Shown: in pieces, positions 1 to 6,044 of the stretch
How positions within the stretch are numbered: position 1 is the stretch's first letter
How the letters are laid out: every line of letters starts with the position of its first letter
Source: Lachnospiraceae bacterium
Lineage (GTDB): Bacteria; Bacillota; Clostridia; Lachnospirales; Lachnospiraceae
Assembly: GCA_014804565.1 (NCBI GenBank)
Contig: JAAUZN010000052.1
Span: 15,537 to 23,125 of the forward strand
DNA: 7,589 bases
Direction of reading: 5' to 3'
Program-made: the position numbers and the translations under genes
The notes under the pieces: model-generated
What the model was told of the DNA's origin: nothing
What the model saw: the letters and a program-made list of their open reading frames with translations, nothing else
The model's database searches: none

Positions 1-2166
1 ATCCACAAATAAGTATTTCTTTGACTCTGCCGCATAGATCTCAATACGGAAAAGCCTTTCCTCCTGAATCTTAAAGGGCTTTACAAGTTCTTTCTTTTTC
101 TGTGCAAATTCCTCATCCGTCAATTGTATCAATTCCGGCTGAAACTCTTCCTGACAAGGCTTCTGATAAAGTTCCCCGTCCGCACTGATCCCAATCTTCG
201 TCAAGAGATAGGGATGCGCCTGAACCACCTTTGCGATCGCCTCTTTCAGTCTGTCCAACTCTACTTTCCCATCCAGTTCAAACAGGAAAGGAATATTATA
301 TACGGTGCTGTCCGGATTTTTGTTGCACTCCACGAAGATTCCCTTCTGGGATCCGGTCAGGGGATAACTCTCTCTCTTTTCATGTACCACCTGCTTAGGT
401 GCGTTTTGAATAAACTGCTCCAGCAGCACGATAGTATTGTTCTCATGAATGTCACTGGTTTTTGCCGTAATGCCGAACTCTTCCGCCAGAAGGAGATTCA
501 GTTTCATAGCGCCAAGCGAAGTCAGTCCTGCCCTGTAAAGGTTCGTGTTGATCCCGAAATTGACGTTTCCCGTAACAGAGGACACAATATCAAAAAGCTT
601 CTGCTGTGTACGGTTTGCAGGCACTTCAATTTCCTTCTGTTTGAATACCGGCTTAGGAAGCGCCTTCTTATCAATCTTCATGTTTGATGTCAACGGCATT
701 TCCGCCAACTGGATCAACACATCCGGAACCATATAATAGGTCAGATAACCGGAAGCATACTCCGACAGCTCATCCACATCAATTTCCCGGTCCGCCGTAA
801 AATATCCGCAAAGATAAGAATCATCCACGGGAACTACCACACTGGTCTTAACCCCCGGGAACTGGTTCAGTACCTCTTCTATTTCACCCAGTTCAATTCG
901 AAGTCCCCTAAGCTTGATCTGATTGTCCACTCTTCCATGGAACTCAATCTCCCCGGCGTCATTCCACCTTGCCAGATCACCTGACTTATAGGCCCTCTGT
1001 CCATGGAAATCAATAAATACTTCTGTGGTCTTATCCGGAAGATTGATATAGCCGCGTCCCACGCCTTTGCCGCAGATCAGCATTTCACCCATTTCCCCGT
1101 CGGGCACCACTTCATTTTTGTCATTGACAATATAAACCTGTACATTCGCATTAGGAATTCCGATGGTAACATTCTCACTGCCGGAGATAACCTTCATGGT
1201 ACAGCTGATGGTTGTCTCCGTAGGTCCGTATCCATTCATGATATAAGCATCCGGTCTCACATCCGTGATCTTCTGATATAACCCTCCCGGAAATGCCTCC
1301 GCTCCTATATCATATACCGCTATTTTCTTTAAAGCCTCCGTCATCTGCGGCAGATCCAGCAGCTCAGACAGGAAGGATGGCGTAGTGATCATACAGTCCA
1401 CATCATTATTACAGATCAGCTCTGCAAGCATAGGAGGATTTACGATTTCTTCCTCATTCGCCATCACCACGGTAAGTCCGTTGGTCAAGGGAATGAATTC
1501 TTCCATAATGGACACATCAAAAGTGATCGCCGCCAGTGCCAGACATACATGCGCACGCTGCGTGACCCCGATCGTCTCGTAATTCTTTTCATTCGGATTT
1601 ACAAAATTGGCAAGGTTTCCATGCTCGATCATAACCCCTTTCGGTTTGCCCGTGGAACCGGAGGTATAGATACAATAGCACAAATCATTCTCCCCTATGA
1701 CAAGCCCGGGATTTTCATCCTTTTCATTTTTCAGCAGATCTTCAATCAGTAAAACCTTACATGCCAGTTCGCTCCATAAGCTTTCATGCTGCTCTTTGAT
1801 CTCCTCTGTCGTGATCACAAATCCCGCCTTTGAATCCTCCAGGATATATCGGATCCTGTCGTCAGGATAATCGGGATCCATAGAGGCGAAGGCGCCGCCG
1901 GACTTTAATATTCCCTGCCGTGCCACATAGACGTAACTTGTCCGGTCAAGCAGCACGCCTACGATCGCCTCTGCTCTTACCCCCAACGCGATCAGACTGT
2001 TCGCCACCCGGTTCGCCCTGCAGTTCAATTCCTCATAGGAAAGACGCTCTCCTCCGGCAACGACTGCTGTCTTTTCCGGGTGCAGTTTGACCTGCTCCTC
2101 AAACAGCTCCGTCACGGGGCGATACACAAATTCAAATGCGGTTTCATTGTACTTCTTTGTTTCCAT
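1..2166 (-). CDS. Non-ribosomal peptide synthetase, loading module A-PCP plus start of a C domain (3' end cut by window)
   Basis: The 722 visible codons stay open to the left edge. An adenylation domain covers about residues 15-505. It activates an amino acid as the aminoacyl-AMP and loads it on the carrier domain. Core motifs seen are A3 YTSGSTGKPKG (167-177), A5 NGYGPTE (311-317), A7 YKSGDLARW (393-401), A8 GRVDNQIKLRGLRIELGEIE (411-430) and A10 with Lys497. A peptidyl carrier domain follows at about 518-588. Its phosphopantetheine serine is Ser550 in GLTSLGAMKL. A condensation domain opens at about 601 (YPLTGSQKGIF), and the window ends where its HHxxxDG motif would be expected. No condensation domain precedes the first A domain, so this is an initiating module. 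Asp217 at the head of the binding pocket fits an alpha-amino acid substrate; the substrate itself cannot be named. The start is fixed by GGAGG six bases upstream. The gene overlaps the exporter gene by 23 bases, which suggests coupled translation. The product may be cytosolic and exported by the neighbouring MATE protein (inference). Confidence 0.95.
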   Translation of the reverse strand, partial: METKKYNETAFEFVYRPVTELFEEQVKLHPEKTAVVAGGERLSYEELNCRANRVANSLIALGVRAEAIVGVLLDRTSYVYVARQGILKSGGAFASMDPDYPDDRIRYILEDSKAGFVITTEEIKEQHESLWSELACKVLLIEDLLKNEKDENPGLVIGENDLCYCIYTSGSTGKPKGVMIEHGNLANFVNPNEKNYETIGVTQRAHVCLALAAITFDVSIMEEFIPLTNGLTVVMANEEEIVNPPMLAELICNNDVDCMITTPSFLSELLDLPQMTEALKKIAVYDIGAEAFPGGLYQKITDVRPDAYIMNGYGPTETTISCTMKVISGSENVTIGIPNANVQVYIVNDKNEVVPDGEMGEMLICGKGVGRGYINLPDKTTEVFIDFHGQRAYKSGDLARWNDAGEIEFHGRVDNQIKLRGLRIELGEIEEVLNQFPGVKTSVVVPVDDSYLCGYFTADREIDVDELSEYASGYLTYYMVPDVLIQLAEMPLTSNMKIDKKALPKPVFKQKEIEVPANRTQQKLFDIVSSVTGNVNFGINTNLYRAGLTSLGAMKLNLLLAEEFGITAKTSDIHENNTIVLLEQFIQNAPKQVVHEKRESYPLTGSQKGIFVECNKNPDSTVYNIPFLFELDGKVELDRLKEAIAKVVQAHPYLLTKIGISADGELYQKPCQEEFQPELIQLTDEEFAQKKKELVKPFKIQEERLFRIEIYAAESKKYLFVD

Positions 2167-3919
2167 ACGTATCCTCCATTCTTGCAAATGCTATTACTGT
2201 ATTGTTCATATCCATTGTCCGTATATAATCCACTTTCGATGAAATGCGTTTGACGAGTTCGATGCCGTGAAACTCAAATCCGTCGCTGTCATAGGTATAT
2301 TCCGCCGGATTAAAGGGTATTCCGTTATCCCTGATCCTGAGCCGCATTTCCTCTTCCTCTATGGATAGATTGACGTCAATCCACCGGGCGCTTTTTCCCC
2401 CGTATTTGATAATATTGACCGTCATCTCCTCGGATGCCATGGCCGCCAGATTCGCCGTATTGGGATGGACACCGTTTTCTTCACAAAACGCCGTGATCTC
2501 CAAAGGTATCTTAACCGCCTCCTCCAAAGAAGCCGCCACAGAAATGTCTAAGTTCACTCCTTCATTCTGCTCAGGCAGAATATAAAAATCAGAATGCCTG
2601 TACTTTATCTTCCGGTAAATATACGCTGTTGCCGCCGTCAGGCCCTCAGCGCAGATAAACGCAAGGGCAAGCCCGTTTACTCCCGTTCCTCCAAGCGCCT
2701 GCCCCAGCAGGATTCCAAAAAGCGCCGCCGGAAGTATGTAAAGAAAGTTCTGCAAAAAAGTGATCACACTTGCCTGCACTGTCTCCTCTATGGATTCGTA
2801 ATAACTGACCAGGAATTTATTCCAAAGATAAAAGGGCAGGGAGAAGATATAAATCCGCAGCGCCCCGATCATCTCCTTCTGCAGGACCGGCTCCGTAATG
2901 CCGAACAGTCTTGTCACCTGCGCCGTAAAAATCATGATAAGAACCACTGCCGCAAAGACCACGATAAAACTGTACTGAAGCGTTTTTTTGCAAAGCGCCC
3001 GGATTCCGAAATAATCCTTTTCACCGTACAAGATACCCGCCATATTGGGGATGATTCCTATAATACCGCCGGAGAGCATCTCCACGATCATGAGGATGTT
3101 ATCACAGACTGTATAAATCGCCATTCCATCCTGTCCGGTCAGACTCACGATGATCGTATTGAGTCCCAGCGCTTTTACAAAACTCATTGCCATAAAAACA
3201 AAAACCGGCGCGCCCATGACTACCGCCTCTTTCAACAGGGAAAAGGACGGTGACTTTACAAAACCGATCATTCTTTTGGGTGAACGGATATATCTGACAA
3301 ATACCACCATTCCCACTACAAATCCCAAGACGGTGGATAATGCCGCCCCTTTTGTTCCAAGAGCCGTATATTTCAAAAAGACAAAATCAAGAACCAGATT
3401 GATGACATTTGATATGATCAGATAAGCGGAGGACAATTCCGGATGATTCTCCGTCCCCAGATAACTGACCATCAAAAGACCGATCCCGATAAAAGGCGCG
3501 CCCAGCATACTTACAAAAATATAATCCCCTGTAAGATCCGCCACGCCCGCTTTGGAAGCCAGCATCTGTGCCAGCGGATCCGTCACGAATAATGCCAGCG
3601 CACTGAATAAAATGCCGCATATAAGCGTAACAAAAAAAGTAAGCGTAAAGACTCCGGACGCCTTTTCACGTTCCCGTCTTCCCAGCATGACCCCCGCTGC
3701 AAGAGCGCCCCCTGTTCCCAGGCAGTATCCCGGCAGCTGGAGTATCGTCTCCACCGGAAGACTTAAGGATACCGCTGTCATTGCATCGGTTCCCAGAAAA
3801 TTTCCGACCATGATCGTATCCAGAATATTTCCAAGCTGCAGCGATAATGCCATCATAATCCCCGGAAAAAGATATTGCTTGATCTTTACATTGATCAGGC
3901 GGTCATTTCTCTGATGCAT
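2144..3919 (-). CDS. MATE-family efflux transporter fused to a C-terminal RsbW/SpoIIAB-like GHKL ATPase domain
   Basis: The protein has 591 residues. Residues 1 to about 437 form a MATE antiporter of usual length, with about twelve hydrophobic segments. It opens with the family-like stretch from LFPGIMMALSLQLGNILDTIMVG (17-39; key Pro19, Asp34), and TGQDGMAIYT (261-270) lies in the second half. MATE proteins export small organic molecules using a Na+ or H+ gradient. About 150 further residues do not belong to MATE: a linker (440-460), then a HATPase_c_2-type fold. Its N-box is EEMTVNIIKYG (497-507), with Glu498 and Asn502 spaced as in SpoIIAB. Its G1 box is RIRDNGIPF (528-536, Asp531 and Gly533), and a G2-like segment is HGIELVKRI (551-559). 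In RsbW and SpoIIAB this fold binds ATP, phosphorylates an anti-anti-sigma STAS protein and holds a sigma factor. No stop or frameshift separates the two parts. The gene has an AGGAGGG site six bases before its ATG and starts two bases after the acyltransferase-like gene. Export of the NRPS product is inferred from position; the ATPase role is unknown. Confidence 0.92.
   Translation of the reverse strand: MHQRNDRLINVKIKQYLFPGIMMALSLQLGNILDTIMVGNFLGTDAMTAVSLSLPVETILQLPGYCLGTGGALAAGVMLGRREREKASGVFTLTFFVTLICGILFSALALFVTDPLAQMLASKAGVADLTGDYIFVSMLGAPFIGIGLLMVSYLGTENHPELSSAYLIISNVINLVLDFVFLKYTALGTKGAALSTVLGFVVGMVVFVRYIRSPKRMIGFVKSPSFSLLKEAVVMGAPVFVFMAMSFVKALGLNTIIVSLTGQDGMAIYTVCDNILMIVEMLSGGIIGIIPNMAGILYGEKDYFGIRALCKKTLQYSFIVVFAAVVLIMIFTAQVTRLFGITEPVLQKEMIGALRIYIFSLPFYLWNKFLVSYYESIEETVQASVITFLQNFLYILPAALFGILLGQALGGTGVNGLALAFICAEGLTAATAYIYRKIKYRHSDFYILPEQNEGVNLDISVAASLEEAVKIPLEITAFCEENGVHPNTANLAAMASEEMTVNIIKYGGKSARWIDVNLSIEEEEMRLRIRDNGIPFNPAEYTYDSDGFEFHGIELVKRISSKVDYIRTMDMNNTVIAFARMEDTYGNKEVQ
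2173..2177 (-). promoter_or_regulatory. Ribosome binding site of the NRPS gene, inside the exporter gene
   Basis: On the minus strand GGAGG is followed by a six-base spacer (ATACGT) and ATG at 2166. The site lies inside the last codons of the exporter gene, so ribosomes finishing that gene pass over it. It supports the 23-base overlap as real and sets the NRPS start. Confidence 0.85.
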
Positions 3920-3921
3920 TC

Positions 3922-5010
3922 CTATCCCTCCTTCTTTTCAGTAAGACCTGCATAAAGCCTTACGATCACGTCTGTGACGATCATGCACAGAGCAGTAATA
4001 AGCCAACATTGCAGCGATGAAAATCCTTCATATTTATGAAAGCCGTATATAACAAAGAAAACACCTATATGTATTGCGTAATATTTTGATATATGTCTGT
4101 TGTAATAAAGTACCTGCCTTCCGATCGCTCCGCTTTTTTTCATTGCTCCGTCACCTAAGTATAATACACCCGCAAACAATAGAACATGCGCAATGCTTGC
4201 GATCACATGAAACAGGTCGGGATGACTGTACGACATACACAGATAAATGTAAAATTCTTCGCCAAACCCGTACTTCTTTACGGTAAATATCCACCATACC
4301 AAAGCGATCACCGCACATACCGGCATTACCAGACTATAAAACGCTTTTTTATCCTTTACTCTCTGCAGCAAATGTCCGAATGCCACACCCAGAAATGCAT
4401 AAGATAAAAAGTAAATCGCAGGAAAAGTAACAAAATAATCCTCGCCGATAATGATTCTTACGATGTAGCCAAGCACCGGAATATCCACGGGCCTTCCGGC
4501 TATAAACGGAGCCGCTGCTGCAAACAGCAGACCGGCAACCGCATATCCGACAGCGGGAAGCTTTACTTTTTTAGCCAGTGCAAGCGCCAGATATATGATA
4601 CCGGTTATAAAAAAGATATTGATAAACTGTAAATATTCCGACAAAAGCTCATAATACACCTGCTTGTCATCAAGTCTGTTCCTCACGAACAGATAGGGCA
4701 GAGACAAGGCGGCAACATAAGCTATATTGCTCAAGTATTGGTATGCGATCATAACAATACCGCTTTTGGCAAGTATCTTTGGTTCTGACCGCCTGCTGTA
4801 TACCGTACCCATGCCCATTACAAAGATAAATATGGCGGCACCCGATAAGGTGGCAAACCCGTATATTACTCTTATAACGATATCTTCATTGCTCGATGTG
4901 GCCTGATAGGCGTGTACCAAAAAGATAAACACCATAAAAAATCCCTTTAAGTAATCGAATTCACCTTGTCTTGATGTATTGACAGGTTCCTTATCCAGTA
5001 TGCGGTTCAT
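3922..5010 (-). CDS. Polytopic membrane protein, acyltransferase 3 / YeiB-HGSNAT-like
   Basis: The protein has 362 residues with about ten or eleven hydrophobic segments and short charged loops, so it is an integral membrane protein. The N-terminal segment EFDYLKGFFMVFIFLVHAY (17-35) resembles the signature of membrane acyltransferases, Asp-x-x-(Arg/Lys)-Gly followed by a His at the end of the first helix; here Asp19, Lys22, Gly23 and His33. The usual Arg is a Lys. FPAIYFLSYAFLGVAFG (196-212) and SKYYAIHIGVFF (308-319) also match the late helices of this superfamily in style. Such proteins transfer acetyl or other acyl groups onto sugars, peptidoglycan or small molecules at the membrane. As first gene of the operon ending in the NRPS it could modify the peptide or supply an acyl group, but this is inference. 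Its stop is two bases from the exporter start. A GGGAG site lies nine bases before its ATG. It could instead be a non-catalytic membrane protein of the same fold. Confidence 0.75.
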   Translation of the reverse strand: MNRILDKEPVNTSRQGEFDYLKGFFMVFIFLVHAYQATSSNEDIVIRVIYGFATLSGAAIFIFVMGMGTVYSRRSEPKILAKSGIVMIAYQYLSNIAYVAALSLPYLFVRNRLDDKQVYYELLSEYLQFINIFFITGIIYLALALAKKVKLPAVGYAVAGLLFAAAAPFIAGRPVDIPVLGYIVRIIIGEDYFVTFPAIYFLSYAFLGVAFGHLLQRVKDKKAFYSLVMPVCAVIALVWWIFTVKKYGFGEEFYIYLCMSYSHPDLFHVIASIAHVLLFAGVLYLGDGAMKKSGAIGRQVLYYNRHISKYYAIHIGVFFVIYGFHKYEGFSSLQCWLITALCMIVTDVIVRLYAGLTEKKEG

Positions 5011-5013
5011 AGC

Positions 5014-5032
5014 AAAACGCTCCCTTCGTTTT
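5014..5032 (-). promoter_or_regulatory. Small hairpin presenting the ribosome binding site of the acyltransferase-like gene
   Basis: The minus strand reads AAAACG-AAGGGAG-CGTTTT: a perfect six-base stem around a seven-base loop that contains the GGGAG ribosome binding site. It ends three bases before the ATG at 5010. Four of the six pairs are A-U, so the stem is weak. It could tune initiation or simply be chance. The symmetry is seen; any role is inference. Confidence 0.35.
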
Positions 5033-5109
5033 CTGTTCCTTTCTTTTTCTGTACACCCTCACTGACAGCTATGCCGGCCAAATGTAAAAGCAGAGCCTAT
5101 AGCACACCA

Positions 5110-5140
5110 ATTCTACATTTAATAGTACATGAATAATCAA
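5110..5140 (-). promoter_or_regulatory. Candidate promoter of the acyltransferase-MATE-NRPS operon
   Basis: On the minus strand TTGATT (5140-5135) is followed after 19 bases by TAGAAT (5115-5110), directly preceded by TG. The -10 match is good (5 of 6), the -35 match is moderate (TTGA), and the spacing is two bases longer than ideal. A start near 5102 would leave a leader of about 90 bases. The region lies just past the upstream terminator, where a promoter for the three-gene operon is needed. The long spacer would fit an activator-dependent promoter, but that is inference. Confidence 0.35.
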
Positions 5141-5165
5141 AAAAAATGGGCGTATCTACATGAAT
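5112..5165. repeat. Short direct repeats upstream of the NRPS operon, possible regulator sites
   Basis: The nine-base word TACATGAAT occurs at 5126-5134 and again, identical, at 5157-5165, 31 bases apart or about three helical turns. A related TCTACAT lies at 5112-5118 and also at 5155-5161. The copies overlap the candidate promoter and the terminator loop. LytTR regulators typically bind pairs of about nine-base direct repeats, usually some 21-22 bases apart centre to centre. The 31-base step is therefore not classical, and a binding role is speculative. Confidence 0.35.
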
Positions 5166-5171
5166 CGCCCA
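5139..5171 (-). terminator. Rho-independent terminator of the response regulator gene
   Basis: On the minus strand TGGGCG and CGCCCA form a six-base GC-rich stem around a 13-base loop, followed directly by eight T residues (5146-5139). It lies about 100 bases past the stop of the response regulator gene. The plus-strand orientation has no T-tract after the stem, so it acts on minus-strand transcripts. It separates the hemZ-regulator unit from the acyltransferase-MATE-NRPS unit. Confidence 0.8.
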
Positions 5172-5178
5172 AAAACCG

Positions 5179-5194
5179 CGCTGAATCAACAGCG
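5179..5194 (-). other. Small hairpin just upstream of the terminator
   Basis: CGCTG and CAGCG form a perfect five-base stem with a six-base loop. On the minus strand it is followed by CGG and five T residues, eight bases before the main terminator stem. It could be a weak first terminator or an RNA 3'-end stabilising stem. Confidence 0.4.
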
Positions 5195-5268
5195 ATATTC
5201 ATATGTTATCTAACAATGGAGTCACAACAGAGAACGGTGAAAAACAGAAGTGAGCAAAGATATGCCTC

Positions 5269-6006
5269 TCATGAAATAAATACGTGTTTTCTACTGAATA
5301 AATAATCAAGATACTTATTTTTAATCTCTGAGCACTTTCCATGAGGAATAGGAATCTTCGCAAGATCATTCATTGTAATAGTCCTATAAGATATGCTTTG
5401 GATATATTCCATATTTACCAAGAATGAACGGTGTGGACGTATAAAATTGTCATAATCCGCCAGTTTGCCGCACAGCTCATCCATGCTTCCACTATTTTCC
5501 ACTACAGTTCCATTTTCTAAATGAAAAAATAAAGTACGACCTCTTACTTCACAGTATTCCAGTTTTGTCAGATTGATTCGGGTGATGCCGCTTTTGCCTT
5601 GAAGAATCAGACTGCGTTTCCGTATTTCTTCAAATTCGGAGATGACCGAATCCATCAGGCGAAAAAAAATCTCTGCACATATGGGCTTTACCTGATAGAA
5701 ATATGCCCCGACAGAGTAGGATTCCACTGCAAAATCAGAGGACGATGTCAAAAAAATGATCTTGACAATATCGTTATACTGGCGGATCTCTTTTGCCACA
5801 CTAATACCGTCTTCCCCCGGCATAATAACATCTAAAAAAAGAATATCAGGACTCATGCCTTTTTCAAATTCAGCCAATAACTCCAGAGAGCTGTGGAAAG
5901 CCGTATACACAATTTCCTGATTGCGCTCTGCACAATACTGCTTGATCAGATCGTTAGCTTCATTTAATACAGACAGATCATCATCGCAAAATGCTACCTT
6001 TATCAT
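5269..6006 (-). CDS. LytTR-family response regulator (AgrA/LytR type)
   Basis: The protein has 245 residues. Residues 1-120 are a CheY-like receiver with acidic pocket Asp8 and Asp9, phospho-acceptor Asp59 in DILFLDVIMPGEDG (54-67), Thr87 and Lys107 in YQVKP. All key receiver residues are present. Residues of about 133-240 are a LytTR DNA-binding domain, recognisable by YCEVRGRTLFFH (151-162) and NFIRPHRSFLVNMEYI (187-202). Regulators of this family are usually phosphorylated by HPK10-type membrane sensor kinases and activate secreted-peptide, bacteriocin or quorum functions. No kinase gene is visible next to it. The ATG at 6006 was chosen because the receiver begins there (MIKVAFCDDD) and AAAGGA lies eight bases upstream. 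A longer in-frame TTG start at 6048 would overlap the hemZ stop and has no well-spaced ribosome binding site. It sits 38 bases after hemZ with no terminator between, so read-through from hemZ is likely. Sampled bases are much more AT-rich than hemZ. Control of the downstream NRPS operon is inference from position. Confidence 0.93.
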   Translation of the reverse strand: MIKVAFCDDDLSVLNEANDLIKQYCAERNQEIVYTAFHSSLELLAEFEKGMSPDILFLDVIMPGEDGISVAKEIRQYNDIVKIIFLTSSSDFAVESYSVGAYFYQVKPICAEIFFRLMDSVISEFEEIRKRSLILQGKSGITRINLTKLEYCEVRGRTLFFHLENGTVVENSGSMDELCGKLADYDNFIRPHRSFLVNMEYIQSISYRTITMNDLAKIPIPHGKCSEIKNKYLDYLFSRKHVFIS

Positions 6007-6014
6007 AAAAACAT

Positions 6015-6020
6015 TCCTTT
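6015..6020 (-). promoter_or_regulatory. Ribosome binding site of the response regulator gene
   Basis: AAAGGA on the minus strand, eight bases before the ATG at 6006. It favours that start over the upstream TTG at 6048, which adds fourteen residues not expected ahead of a receiver domain. Confidence 0.65.
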
Positions 6021-6044
6021 CCACAATATGCAAATTTGGAGGTT

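Noticed and set aside
124..687. Open plus-strand frame of 187 codons opposite the NRPS gene
   Set aside because: The minus strand encodes intact NRPS A10, carrier and condensation motifs here; the plus frame is a shadow.
2594..3253. Open plus-strand frame of 219 codons opposite the exporter gene
   Set aside because: It is the mirror of MATE coding sequence and has a low-complexity, charge-rich translation with no domain.
3387..3620. Minus-strand 77-codon frame inside the exporter gene
   Set aside because: It is out of frame within MATE codons that match the family throughout, and has no ribosome binding site of note.
5137..5202. Minus-strand 21-codon frame in the intergenic gap, with one Cys and an aromatic tail, considered as a signal-peptide precursor for the LytTR regulator
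   Set aside because: It has no ribosome binding site, it runs straight through both hairpins and ends in the terminator T-tract, and it has no leader-like sequence.
5011..5268. Search of the main gap for a tRNA, riboswitch, CRISPR repeats or mobile-element ends
   Set aside because: No cloverleaf, spaced repeat array, long inverted ends or recognisable aptamer is seen; only the terminator, small hairpins and short repeats.
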